Positions 55,781-63,705 of a DNA stretch of 64,000 nucleotides are shown in pieces. Under the pieces are notes generated by a model that worked only from the letters and a program-made list of their open reading frames with translations, was not told the DNA's origin and made no database searches. The position numbers and the translations under genes were made by a program. The stretch's first letter is position 1. Each line of letters begins with the position of its first letter. The stretch is from Streptomyces rishiriensis (GTDB lineage Bacteria > Actinomycetota > Actinomycetes > Streptomycetales > Streptomycetaceae): contig NZ_JAUSWV010000002.1 of the NCBI RefSeq assembly GCF_030815485.1, positions 1,612,001 through 1,676,000 on the forward strand, in the 5' to 3' direction.

Positions 55781-56853
55781 GTCAGTCCCTCTCCCTTGGT
55801 CTCATGGGTTCCCGACGCTATCGCGAGCAGCCGGGAGGCCTTCAGCTCGGTCTCCTCCCACTCCGCATCGGGGTCCGAGCCCCAGGTGATGCCCGCGCCG
55901 GTGCCGAAGCGCAGCACGGCGGCACCCGAGGGAGCTCGGTCGATCCAGAAGGTGCGGATGCCGACGGCCAGCTCGCCGGTCCCCCGGTCTGCGTCGACCC
56001 AGCCGATGCCGCCGCAGTACGGGCCGCGCGGCGCCGTCTCGAGCGCGTCGATGATCCGCAGCGCGCTGGACTTGGGGGCGCCGGTGACCGATCCGGGCGG
56101 GAAGGCGGAGCCGAGCAGTTCCGGCCAGCCGGCGCCGTCGCGCAGTTCGCCGCGGACGGTGGACACGAGGTGGACCAGTCCCGGGTGCTTCTCGACGGCG
56201 CACAGGTCGGGGACGCTCACGCTGCCGGTGGCACAGACCTGACCGAGGTCGTTGCGGACGAGGTCCACGATCATCACGTTCTCGGCGTAGTCCTTCTCCA
56301 GGAGGTCCGCCTCGGTGCGTCCGGTGCCCTTGATGGGCCCGGACTCGACGACCCGGCCGTCGCGGCGCAGAAAGAGCTCGGGCGACGCGGTGGCCGTCTC
56401 GATGCCGTGCGCCGGGAGACGAATCGTTCCTGCGTAGGGCGCCGGGTTGCCCCGGGCCAACAGCGCGGTCAGCGCGTCCACATCCGCTTCGGCCGCGACC
56501 GGCGCGGTCAGGACCCGGCAGAGGTTGGCCTGGTACACCTCTCCGGCCGCGATGTGCTCCCGGATGCGGCGCACGCCCGCCGTGTACGCGACGCGGTCGA
56601 GCGAGGACGTCCAGTCACCGGCCGAGGGGCCTCGCCACGCCCCGGGCACGGGTGCGGGCACCGGCTCCTCGCGCACGTCGGCGAAGCGCGCGCAGACGGG
56701 ACGGCCCTCGAAGTCGGCGCAGACGGCCCAGAAACCGGCGGTGTCGAGGGCCTCGGGATCGCTGGTCACGTCGAGGAGGCCGGTGGCGACACGGGTGCCG
56801 AAACGGGCGAGGGGAGGGAGGTCGAGCACGTGGTCGAGTGTATGGCGGGTCAC
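55777..56853 (-). CDS. pabB: Chorismate-binding enzyme, aminodeoxychorismate synthase component I
   Basis: This 358-residue member of the chorismate-binding superfamily has IREHIAAGEVYQANLCRV, the catalytic SGPIKGTGRTEADL segment, NVMIVDLVRNDLGQV, PGSVTGAPKSSALRII and GPYCGGIGWVDADRGTGELAVGIRTF motifs (each in family order). With ammonia from a PabA subunit encoded elsewhere it makes aminodeoxychorismate for folate or antibiotic precursors. I chose the GTG at 56851-56853; an upstream in-frame extension is Arg/Pro-rich and non-typical. It overlaps pabC. Confidence 0.93.
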   Translation of the reverse strand: MTRHTLDHVLDLPPLARFGTRVATGLLDVTSDPEALDTAGFWAVCADFEGRPVCARFADVREEPVPAPVPGAWRGPSAGDWTSSLDRVAYTAGVRRIREHIAAGEVYQANLCRVLTAPVAAEADVDALTALLARGNPAPYAGTIRLPAHGIETATASPELFLRRDGRVVESGPIKGTGRTEADLLEKDYAENVMIVDLVRNDLGQVCATGSVSVPDLCAVEKHPGLVHLVSTVRGELRDGAGWPELLGSAFPPGSVTGAPKSSALRIIDALETAPRGPYCGGIGWVDADRGTGELAVGIRTFWIDRAPSGAAVLRFGTGAGITWGSDPDAEWEETELKASRLLAIASGTHETKGEGLT

Positions 56854-56948
56854 CCGGCAGGTGGTCCGGGCAGGTCCCGCAGGTCCCGGCCGGGGCCCTG
56901 ACCAGGTGCGCGAGGAGACACAGCGCAGCACGCTGCGCAAACGCGTTT

Positions 56949-56976
56949 TTGTACTGGCCCGGGTATCCGCTAGAGT
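56949..56976 (+). promoter_or_regulatory. Promoter of the tRNA cluster
   Basis: TTGTAC (56949-56954), a 16-base spacer, TAGAGT (56971-56976), 41 bases before tRNA-Gly. It fits a housekeeping-sigma promoter. Confidence 0.6.
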
Positions 56977-57017
56977 TCAACACGTCGCCGGGACGCGAGA
57001 GCCGACCGAAACGACAT

Positions 57018-57090
57018 GCGGACGTAGCTCAGTTGGTAGAGCGCAACCTTGCCAAGGTTGAGGTCGCCAGTTCGAACCTGGTCGTCCGCT
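57018..57090 (+). tRNA. tRNA-Gly (anticodon GCC)
   Basis: The 73-nt cloverleaf has acceptor GCGGACG/CGTCCGC, anticodon stem CAACC/GGTTG with loop TTGCCAA, and T-loop TTCGAAC. It is the first of five tRNA genes in a plus-strand cluster. CCA is not encoded. Confidence 0.97.
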
Positions 57091-57136
57091 CGCAGGAAGC
57101 AGGAAGAGGGGGATCATCCCGAACCCCCGCACTCCT

Positions 57137-57210
57137 GGTGGAGTGGCCGAGAGGCGAGGCAACGGCCTGCAAAGCCGTCTACACGGGTTCAAATCCCGTC
57201 TCCACCTCCA
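57137..57210 (+). tRNA. tRNA-Cys (anticodon GCA)
   Basis: Acceptor GGTGGAG/CTCCACC, anticodon loop CTGCAAA, T-loop TTCAAAT. It encodes TCCA at the 3' end, so CCA is templated here, unlike the neighbours. Confidence 0.96.
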
Positions 57211-57211
57211 A

Positions 57212-57283
57212 GGACGATTAGCTCAGCGGGAGAGCGCTTCCCTGACACGGAAGAGGTCACTGGTTCAATCCCAGTATCGTCCA
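57212..57283 (+). tRNA. tRNA-Val (anticodon GAC), copy 1
   Basis: 72 nt, acceptor GGACGAT/ATCGTCC, anticodon loop CTGACAC, T-loop TTCAATC. It begins two bases after the tRNA-Cys gene. Confidence 0.97.
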
Positions 57284-57309
57284 CTGGATCTGCTCGAAGA
57301 TCCGAACCC

Positions 57310-57381
57310 GCGCGATTAGCTCAGCGGGAGAGCGCTTCCCTGACACGGAAGAGGTCACTGGTTCAATCCCAGTATCGCGCA
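57310..57381 (+). tRNA. tRNA-Val (anticodon GAC), copy 2 with different acceptor stem
   Basis: 72 nt and identical to copies 1 and 3 in the body, but with acceptor stem GCGCGAT/ATCGCGC in place of GGACGAT/ATCGTCC. Both sides of two base pairs are changed in a compensating way. A small hairpin (GGATCT...AGATCC, about 57286-57303) lies upstream. Confidence 0.97.
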
Positions 57382-57415
57382 CGCGTCGCACACGGCCTTC
57401 GGGTCGTGGTCCCGA

Positions 57416-57487
57416 GGACGATTAGCTCAGCGGGAGAGCGCTTCCCTGACACGGAAGAGGTCACTGGTTCAATCCCAGTATCGTCCA
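57416..57487 (+). tRNA. tRNA-Val (anticodon GAC), copy 3
   Basis: 72 nt, identical to copy 1 (acceptor GGACGAT/ATCGTCC, anticodon GAC). It is followed after nine bases by a terminator hairpin. Confidence 0.97.
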
Positions 57488-57496
57488 CACACCGAG

Positions 57497-57526
57497 AGCC
57501 CCCGGCCGCCTTCGCGGTCGGGGGCT
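57497..57526 (+). terminator. Terminator of the tRNA cluster
   Basis: A 13-bp stem with one G-T pair (57497-57509 with 57514-57526) and loop cttc is followed by tctt on the plus strand. It also lies after the convergent zinc-ribbon gene. Confidence 0.9.
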
Positions 57527-57542
57527 TCTTGTCGGTGCCGGC

Positions 57543-57842
57543 TCAGCTGGAGAACAGCATCCGGCCGAAGCCCTTCTGCCGGTGGTGCCCGCCGTGATGG
57601 CCGCCGTAGTGCGCGCCGCCCTGCGGAGCGCCCCAGGCGGGCGCGGCCGGGGCGGCCTGCGGGTACGCCTGCGGGGCGGCCGGGGGCGGCGGACCCGGCT
57701 GGGACCACTGGGACTCCAGACGGGTCAGCGCCTCCAGCTCGCCGTAGTCCAGGAAGATCCCGCGGCAGTTGCTGCACTGTTCGATCTGGACGCCGTTGCG
57801 GTTGTACGTGTGCATCTGAGCGTGACACTTCGGGCACTGCAT
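57543..57842 (-). CDS. Zinc-ribbon (TFIIB-type) protein, function unknown
   Basis: This 99-residue protein has an N-terminal zinc ribbon (C3-C6 in MQCPKCHAQM and C23-C26 in EQCSNCRGIFLD) and a Pro/Ala/Gln-rich middle. It ends with a His/Gly-rich stretch (HYGGHHGGHHRQK) and a short basic terminus. The ribbon is of the TFIIB-like type found in small bacterial regulators and stress proteins. The His-rich end may bind metal, which is inference. The ATG is at 57840-57842. Confidence 0.9.
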   Translation of the reverse strand: MQCPKCHAQMHTYNRNGVQIEQCSNCRGIFLDYGELEALTRLESQWSQPGPPPPAAPQAYPQAAPAAPAWGAPQGGAHYGGHHGGHHRQKGFGRMLFSS

Positions 57843-57922
57843 GTTCGGCTCAACTCCTCGCCGGTCGGTGCTGTTTCGCGTACCGCCAGGACAGACACTG
57901 TCCGGTCGCGGTCGGTTGCACC

Positions 57923-58858
57923 CTACTTCGGCCGGCCTGCCGTCAACTGCGGCGGGAGGGACCCCATTCGCGCACAGGCGTCGACCAGGCACTGCTCGAC
58001 CTCGTCCAGGGCCCGGCCCTCCCCGACGGACTTCGTGACGGAACGCGCCGCGGTCTGCACGGTGAGTGCGCGTGCCGGGACGTCCAGTGCGGCCCAGGGG
58101 TCTCCGTCCGACGGGACGGCGGGCCCGCCCTCGGCACGGTAGGCGGCGAGGAAGCGGGCCCACTCCTCGGGCGGGAGAAGACCGCAGGCGTACCAGGCGG
58201 CGGGGCGGGCGAGATCCCAGGCCGGAACACCGACGCCGAGATCGTCGACGTCGATCAGGCGCCAGGGCCCGTCGGGCGCCGGATGGCGGACGAGCTGGCC
58301 GAGATGGAGGTCGCCGTGGCACAGGCTGGCGGTGTCGGGCATGCGGGCTTCGGCGCGGGCCCAGGCCGGAAGCGCGCGCCAGGCGCTCAGGACGGGGGCG
58401 GCGGCGGGGTGCGGTCCGGCCGCGCGGAGACGGGCCACCGCGTGGGCGGCCTTGGCGGGACCGCGCATCTCCGGCAGCGCGGCCGGGGCGGGGGTGCGGT
58501 GCAGCCGCGCCAGCAGCGTGCCCGCGGCCTCCCAGGGGGCCAGGTCGGGATCGTCCGGGTCCACCGGGGCGCCGTACGGCCAGAAGGTCACGAGACGGCC
58601 GTGGAGTGTGACCGCAGCCGGCGCGAGCGGCGGGAGGAGGATGCCGGGGAGGCGGGCGGCGAGGCCGAGGCGCGAGGCGAGCCCGGCCGGGTCGGTGTCG
58701 GGCGCGTGCGCCTTCGCGACGGTGTCGGCATGCCGGACGACGGTGGCGTCGGGGCGGTCGGCGAGGGTGGCCGCGTCGCAGGGACAGGCCGGCCTGGCCT
58801 CATGCGCCTCGACCCGGGCTCGGAAGGCGAGCTCGGTGAGCAGGGGGTGCGCGGTCAC
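57923..58858 (-). CDS. Aminoglycoside phosphotransferase (APH) family protein
   Basis: This 311-residue kinase-fold protein shows the APH motifs HGDLHLGQL (H181-G-D183) and LIDVDDLGVG (D203-D206, magnesium site). The N-terminal lobe is short, and the Pro/Ala content is high. Such proteins phosphorylate small molecules such as antibiotics, choline or sugars. The substrate is not indicated. The ATG is at 58856-58858. Its upstream region holds the repeat array at 58957-59152. Confidence 0.88.
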   Translation of the reverse strand: MTAHPLLTELAFRARVEAHEARPACPCDAATLADRPDATVVRHADTVAKAHAPDTDPAGLASRLGLAARLPGILLPPLAPAAVTLHGRLVTFWPYGAPVDPDDPDLAPWEAAGTLLARLHRTPAPAALPEMRGPAKAAHAVARLRAAGPHPAAAPVLSAWRALPAWARAEARMPDTASLCHGDLHLGQLVRHPAPDGPWRLIDVDDLGVGVPAWDLARPAAWYACGLLPPEEWARFLAAYRAEGGPAVPSDGDPWAALDVPARALTVQTAARSVTKSVGEGRALDEVEQCLVDACARMGSLPPQLTAGRPK

Positions 58859-58956
58859 GGGGCTCCTGGGGCGGCGGCGTGCGGTTCTTCTCGCGAGGGT
58901 ACGCAGGCGTGCTCACCACGGTCGCGGGGGCATCGAAGTCGCAGGCGACGAGGAAT

Positions 58957-59152
58957 CGCGTGGCGGACCGCCGAAGATCGCTCGCGTCACGGACCACCGG
59001 GAACGCGTCACGGCCACCAATCTCGACACGGGCCACCAGAGATCGCGTCGTCGCGGGGCGCCGGGAACGCGTCACGGACCACCGAAGATCGCGTCACGGG
59101 CCACCAGAGATCGCGTCATCGCGGGCCGCCGGGAACGCGTGGGCCGCCGGGG
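58957..59152. repeat. Degenerate tandem array E, units of about 20-26 bases
   Basis: About nine units carry CGCGT (one degenerate) at 58957, 58983, 59004, 59024, 59044, 59068, 59090, 59112 and 59136, each followed by variants of CACGGACCACCGGGA or CACGGGCCACCAGAGAT. A larger super-repeat (CCACCAGAGATCGCGTC...GCCGGGAACGCGT) is seen around 59034-59075 and 59100-59140. It is unrelated in sequence to arrays A-D. Confidence 0.8.
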
Positions 59153-59158
59153 AAAAGC

Positions 59159-59192
59159 AATGCAGGCGCAGCTCCCCAGCTGCGCCTGCATT
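59159..59192 (+). terminator. Strong terminator with T-tract after array E
   Basis: A perfect 15-bp stem (59159-59173 with 59178-59192), loop cccc. The last T bases of the stem continue as a run of six T on the plus strand. On the minus strand it lies after the small gene at 59281-59475. No plus-strand gene precedes it. Confidence 0.9.
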
Positions 59193-59280
59193 TTTTGCCG
59201 TCCGCCGCACCCCCGTCCCCACGGGGTTTCATGGGTGGATGTCCCCGCCCGGACCGCTCTTCCGGGCCTGGGGTCGCCTC

Positions 59281-59475
59281 TCAGCGCCCCAGCATCACTC
59301 CCACGGACGACGCCTGTGTGGCCACCGTCTCCCAGCCGTCGAAGACGACGAGGAGCAGGACCGCCAGGGGAAGGGCCATGAGCGTCGCCACCAAGGGGTG
59401 GCGACGGCCCGTGCGACGAGGGCGCGTACCGCGTCCCTGTGCGCGGATGATCGTCCGCGGTGCCGTAAGAGCCAT
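59281..59475 (-). CDS. Small membrane protein, function unknown
   Basis: The predicted product has 64 residues. The N-terminal half is basic (ALTAPRTIIRAQGRGTRPRRTGRRHP). The C-terminal half is a hydrophobic helix (LVATLMALPLAVLLLVVFDGW) and a short end. The ATG at 59473-59475 follows AGGAGAGGG, a strong ribosome-binding site, so expression is likely. No family is recognised. It may end at the hairpin at 59159-59192. It stands between the APH and kinase genes. Confidence 0.75.
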   Translation of the reverse strand: MALTAPRTIIRAQGRGTRPRRTGRRHPLVATLMALPLAVLLLVVFDGWETVATQASSVGVMLGR

Positions 59476-60093
59476 GGTCCCTCTCCTGACCTGTTCGGTT
59501 GTTGTTGGCAGCGGCGGGTGTCTGACCTCGGGGGACGAGTGCTGCACCCGCCGCTTGACTTCAAATCTAGGCGTGGGGCGACTGCCGGGCGTCATGCCTT
59601 CGTACCGATTGCCGGGCCTCCCGGAGGATGAGCCATGACCTGCGGAGTACTCCCCTGGGTGGAGAGGTGGCCCTCGGTCTCGGGGTCTTCCCGGAGGGGT
59701 CCGCACTCCCGGCCGGACTCCCGTACCGCCTCAGGACGTGGGGCAGGGCCCCCGGCCGTGACTTCGCTCACTCGGACCGCTCCCAGCGGTACCGCCGTCA
59801 CCCCTCACGGGCTCGCCCGGAGGGCCGCCGTCCCCCGGGTCCGCCTCCCGTCGCCGGCACCGGCGGCGGTCCGGGCACGGTCACCCGCCATGTGTGCAAT
59901 CCGCTTTCGGGGAGGGGCGGTTGGGCTCGCCGGGTCGCCAAAGCGTGCCTGTACGCAGGGACTCTGACCCCTCTTCACCTCTCCCACCGGGCACTGACAA
60001 TCAGTCGGCACGGGAGGGCGCGGCCTCTGCGCGCGAACGGCCGTGGAAACGTAAGCTGTGCCACGTCACACGGACCGGGCAGCGGGGATGAAC
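59476..60093. promoter_or_regulatory. Non-coding region between small membrane gene and kinase gene
   Basis: These 618 bases are free of credible genes; open frames in it lack ribosome-binding sites and typical codon bias. Divergent promoters must lie here. One short inverted repeat, ACTGA-CAA-TCAGT (59993-60005), lies about 90 bases before the kinase start. No other structure was recognised. Confidence 0.45.
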
Positions 60094-61446
60094 ATGGCGA
60101 TGATGCGCCTGAGGCGCGAGGACCCGCGCGTCGTCGGCTCGTTCAGGCTTCACCGACGGCTCGGCGCGGGTGGGATGGGCGTCGTCTATCTGGGGTCCGA
60201 CAAGAAGGGGCAGCGGGTCGCGCTGAAGGTGATCCGGCCCGATCTCGCGGAGGACCAGGAGTTCCGGTCGCGGTTCGCCCGCGAGGTCTCGGCCGCTCGC
60301 CGGATCAGGGGCGGCTGCACGGCGCGACTGGTCGCGGCGGATCTGGACGCCGACCGGCCGTGGTTCGCCACCCAGTACGTGCCCGGGCCCTCCCTCCACG
60401 ACAAGGTCAACGACGAGGGACCCATAGGGGCGGCCGAGCTGGCCTCGATCGGAGCCGCGCTGTCGGAGGGGCTCGTCGCCGTCCACGAGGCCGGGGTCGT
60501 GCACCGGGACCTGAAGCCCTCCAACATCCTGCTCTCCCCCAAGGGCCCGCGGATCATCGACTTCGGTATCGCCTGGGCGACGGGCGCCTCCACGCTGACG
60601 CATGTCGGTACGGCGGTCGGCTCCCCCGGGTTCCTCGCGCCGGAGCAGGTGCGCGGGGCTCTGGTCACGCCGGCCACCGACGTGTTCTCGCTCGGCGCCA
60701 CGCTCGCCTACGCCTCGACGGCCGATTCGCCCTTCGGGCAAGGCAGTTCCGAGGTGATGCTGTACCGCGTGGTGCACGAGGAACCGCAGCTGCACGGCGT
60801 ACCGGACGCGCTGGCCCCGCTGGTGCGGGCCTGTCTCGCGAAGGACCCGGAGGAGCGGCCCAGCACCCTCGACCTCTCCCTGCGGCTGAAGGAGATCGCG
60901 ACCCGGGAGGCCCAGGGGCTGGCGGACGCGCGTCCTCCGGCGCCCCGCGCGGCCGAGGCGGATCGCCCGACGGGACGGCTCTCCGAGACCGGTTACCCGG
61001 AGCGCACGCTGCGCCAGCAGGCCGGACCCGGTACTCCCCCGCCCCGCAACGGGGCCCCGCCGGCCCGCGGTCCGGTCCCTTCGCGGGGCGGAGCGCCGGC
61101 GCGCGGCGGCAACGCCGCACGGGGCGGCGGCGCCTCGTCGCGGTCGGGGGCCCGGCCGGCCCCCTCGCGCACCACCCGTCCCGGCAGCGGCAACCGGCCG
61201 ACGTCCCGCGGTGGAGCCCGGCGCCCGGCGCCGAGGACCACGGGGACCGGGCGGCGGCCCGCCAATCCGCGGCTGCTGCGCCAGCGGCTGTTCGTGTTCG
61301 TCGTGGTGACCCTGCTGGTCGCGCTCGGCATCGCCGTCGTCCAGGGCTGCCAGGGGCCGGCGCGCGGGCTCGGCGGCGACGGCGGCGTCGTACGGCAGGA
61401 ACAGCAGCACCTCCGGCCGCAGCCGGGCGGCCCGCTCGGGGACTGA
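60094..61446 (+). CDS. Membrane-anchored serine/threonine protein kinase (PknB-like)
   Basis: This 450-residue Hanks-type kinase has the G-loop GAGGMGVVY, the ATP lysine K45 (VALKVI), the catalytic HRDLKPSN (137-144), DFG (156-158) and the PEQ/SPGFLAPEQ activation segment. A linker rich in Pro, Arg, Ala and Gly (about 300-395) leads to one transmembrane helix (399-418) and only 32 extracellular residues. No PASTA repeats are present. I chose the ATG at 60094 over 60088 because GGGG lies at usable distance only from the former. Confidence 0.93.
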   Translation: MAMMRLRREDPRVVGSFRLHRRLGAGGMGVVYLGSDKKGQRVALKVIRPDLAEDQEFRSRFAREVSAARRIRGGCTARLVAADLDADRPWFATQYVPGPSLHDKVNDEGPIGAAELASIGAALSEGLVAVHEAGVVHRDLKPSNILLSPKGPRIIDFGIAWATGASTLTHVGTAVGSPGFLAPEQVRGALVTPATDVFSLGATLAYASTADSPFGQGSSEVMLYRVVHEEPQLHGVPDALAPLVRACLAKDPEERPSTLDLSLRLKEIATREAQGLADARPPAPRAAEADRPTGRLSETGYPERTLRQQAGPGTPPPRNGAPPARGPVPSRGGAPARGGNAARGGGASSRSGARPAPSRTTRPGSGNRPTSRGGARRPAPRTTGTGRRPANPRLLRQRLFVFVVVTLLVALGIAVVQGCQGPARGLGGDGGVVRQEQQHLRPQPGGPLGD

Positions 61447-61508
61447 CCCTGTGAGGCGCCCGCGGTGGGCGACCGGGCGGTGGGCGACCTGGACGGTGGG
61501 CGAGCGCG

Positions 61509-62261
61509 TCAGGTGGCGATGGGGATGACGCCGAGGGGTTCGGTGGTGGGCTGCGGTGAACCGCCGGCCGGTTCGACGGTGATCCCCACGGTGACGGCGT
61601 CGGCGGGCGACCCCTTCAGGACGTGGGAGCCGTTCGGCGCGCTGCCGGCCACCAGGCCCGCCGAGCGGACGTCGCCCGCCTCGGCGGCGTACCAGAGTTC
61701 GTAGACCCTGCCCCCGGTCAGGGCGGGAAGCCCGTATGCGGCGAAGACCGCCCGTGCCTGGTCGAGGGAGACCACGACGGCGGCGGTGGTCCCGCCGGTC
61801 AGGCTCGCGGTGTGGACGGTGGCGTCGGGTGCGGTGAGGATCTCGGTGATCGCGGCGCCCGCGGTGCGGGCCTGCTGCTCGGCCCGGACCGCCCGGGCGC
61901 GTGCGTCGTCCGCTTCCACGTGCTGCCGGACGGCGACGCCGCCGAGCACGGCGGCCGCGGCGACGCTCACGGCGAGCGCGAAGCGCAGCACCCGGTGGCC
62001 GGGGGCCCGTGGGCGGTGCGGGGCCCGGTCCTGGCGGGTGTGGGCGACGGTCCGGAGCGTGCGGGCGCGTGCCTGCGCGGTCACCGGGACGCTCCGCACC
62101 GAGGCGCCGAGCCGGGCTGTGGTCTCCAGCAGGTCGGCGGCCTCGCGATGGCATGCGTCGCAACCGGCGAGATGGTTCTCGAACGCGGTTTCCTCGGCGG
62201 GCGGCAGGGCGTACAGAACGTACGCGCCGATGGCCAGGTGGGGATCCTCCTCAGGTTTCAT
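61509..62261 (-). CDS. rskA: Anti-sigma factor RskA (membrane-bound, zinc-binding)
   Basis: This 250-residue protein has an N-terminal anti-sigma domain with zinc ligands H30, C34 and C37 (HLAGCDACH), a transmembrane helix (about 93-111) and an extracytoplasmic RskA domain ending with ELWY and TVEPAGGSPQPTTEPLGVI. It should hold the cognate sigma factor inactive at the membrane until proteolysis. The ATG overlaps the sigma-factor stop by four bases (62258-62261), so the pair is coupled. The extracellular part may sense envelope signals. Confidence 0.93.
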   Translation of the reverse strand: MKPEEDPHLAIGAYVLYALPPAEETAFENHLAGCDACHREAADLLETTARLGASVRSVPVTAQARARTLRTVAHTRQDRAPHRPRAPGHRVLRFALAVSVAAAAVLGGVAVRQHVEADDARARAVRAEQQARTAGAAITEILTAPDATVHTASLTGGTTAAVVVSLDQARAVFAAYGLPALTGGRVYELWYAAEAGDVRSAGLVAGSAPNGSHVLKGSPADAVTVGITVEPAGGSPQPTTEPLGVIPIAT

Positions 62262-62824
62262 GCGTCGCCCTCCAGACAGGCGCGCAGTCGCCGCAGCCCC
62301 GCGCGCATTCGGGACTTCACCGTTCCTTCGGGGGTGGAGAGAGCCTCGGCCACCTCGATGTAGGTCAGGCCCTGGTAGTAGGCGAGCATCAGCGGCACCC
62401 GCTCCTGGCGGGCCAGCGCGGTGAGACAGCGGTGGAGCCGCCGCTGCTCGTCGTGGTCCTGGACGATCTCGGCCACTTCGTCGAACGGCCGCTCCGGCGC
62501 GAGGACGCCCGTGCGCTGTTCGCGCTCCGTGCCCGCCTGCGCGGAGCGCACCCGGTCCACCGCCCGGCGGTGGGCCACGGTGAGAACCCAGGCCTTCGCC
62601 GTTCCCCGCTCGGGGCGGTAGCGGTCCGCGGTGCGCCAGACCTCGATCATGACCTCCTGGGTCACCTCCTCCGCCTGAGCGACATCCCGCACGATCCGGC
62701 AGGCCAGGCCCATGACGCTGCCCGACAGCGCGTCATAGACACCGGTGAACGCGTCTCGGTCGCCACCCGCCACCCGGGCCAGCAGGTCCTCCACTCGGGC
62801 GTCCGGATCGGAACTGTGCGGCAA
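62258..62824 (-). CDS. sigK: ECF RNA polymerase sigma factor SigK type
   Basis: This 188-residue ECF sigma factor has region 2 (VYDALSGSVMGLACRIVRDVAQAEEVTQEVMIEVWRTADRY, around residues 28-68) and region 4 (LMLAYYQGLTYIEVAEALSTPEGTVKSRMRAGLRRL, about 142-178). The immediate neighbour is its RskA anti-sigma. The TTG at 62822-62824 gives MPHSSDPDAR and follows a GGGGAG stretch. A short in-frame alternative is not evident. It lies 87 bases from the HATPase gene on the same strand. Confidence 0.93.
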   Translation of the reverse strand: MPHSSDPDARVEDLLARVAGGDRDAFTGVYDALSGSVMGLACRIVRDVAQAEEVTQEVMIEVWRTADRYRPERGTAKAWVLTVAHRRAVDRVRSAQAGTEREQRTGVLAPERPFDEVAEIVQDHDEQRRLHRCLTALARQERVPLMLAYYQGLTYIEVAEALSTPEGTVKSRMRAGLRRLRACLEGDA

Positions 62825-62911
62825 AGCCCTGCTCCCCTCGTGCCTCGTGCTGGGTTCGGACGCCCCGCCCGCGGCCTGTGCGGAGGGTGGAGACCCGCAC
62901 CGGGAAGCTCC

Positions 62912-63352
62912 TCACCGATCCGGGGACGTGCCGCGCGCGGTTCTCAGGTCGAGCAGGACGTGTACGGTCTTGCCGCCGATGGCGGGGACCAGCCGGATCT
63001 GTCCGCCCAGTCCGCGGATGACCCCCATGCCGAGGCCGCCGCGCTCGTCCCCGTCCGAACGGCGGTGGACCTCCGGAAGGTCCTCGCTGTGGTCGGCGAC
63101 GGCGATGTCCAGTCGGCCGTCTCGCACCGTCAGCGTCAGCACGCAGGGACCAGAGGTGTGGCGGACCGCGTTGGTCACCAGTTCGGAGACGACGAGGACG
63201 GCGTCCGGCACGCGATCGAGCGGATCGGTCGCCTTCAGCCAGTTCTCACTGACCCGACGAGCGAGGGACGGGGCCCGCCGGGAGTGCGGCAGGGCGACGG
63301 CACAACGCGCCGTCGTCGGCGGTGGCGACGGCAGTGGCGTGGTGGTGGACAT
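62912..63352 (-). CDS. HATPase anti-sigma-type ATP-binding regulatory protein
   Basis: This 146-residue GHKL-type protein resembles RsbW/SpoIIAB anti-sigma kinases and the many orphan ATP-binding regulators of Streptomyces. The N-box is SELVTNAVRH and the G1/G2 boxes lie in DERGGLGMGVIRGLGG. The N-terminal Thr/Ser/Pro stretch is low complexity. The ATG at 63350-63352 follows GGGGAG. It lies just upstream of the sigK-rskA genes but shares no obvious operon structure with them. Its partner is unknown. Confidence 0.9.
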   Translation of the reverse strand: MSTTTPLPSPPPTTARCAVALPHSRRAPSLARRVSENWLKATDPLDRVPDAVLVVSELVTNAVRHTSGPCVLTLTVRDGRLDIAVADHSEDLPEVHRRSDGDERGGLGMGVIRGLGGQIRLVPAIGGKTVHVLLDLRTARGTSPDR

Positions 63353-63705
63353 GAGGGCTCCCCTGGAACGACTCGTCGGGGACGGCTTTTGTTCGCAGGG
63401 GATTCGTAGCCGCACAGCATGCGGATGCGGCCGTGTTGCACACGAAAGCCCCGGGATCTCACCCGGCCGGGCGAGCGGCGGGCCGCGCACGCCGCGGGGA
63501 CGCCCCGGCCCGGACGCCATGACATTTTTCGGCTTTGCCATCATCTGTCCGGTTCCCAGGTTCGAATTCCCCGCGTCCGGCACAGCGAGACGGGGAACGG
63601 CGTTCCTCACGGATCCACCGCACGCCATCGGTGCGGCCGGTGGACGGGAGCCGCGTGACCTCGTCGGACGTGCTCTTCGCTGAACGTTCGAGGGAGATGT
63701 GTCCG
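63353..63705. promoter_or_regulatory. Divergent intergenic region before the His/Trp-rich protein
   Basis: 353 bases without a credible gene. The promoters for the HATPase gene and for the secreted-protein gene must lie here. An AGGGAG ribosome-binding sequence (63691-63696) precedes the latter. No further structure was recognised. Confidence 0.45.

Noticed and set aside
57923..58858. Antibiotic-resistance gene of clear clinical type (APH)
   Set aside because: Only the general APH fold motifs are visible. No specific subfamily is indicated, so resistance is not claimed.
59635..59967. Plus-strand gene of 110 codons between the small membrane gene and the kinase gene
   Set aside because: No ribosome-binding site, atypical composition and no recognisable domain. 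The region reads as intergenic.
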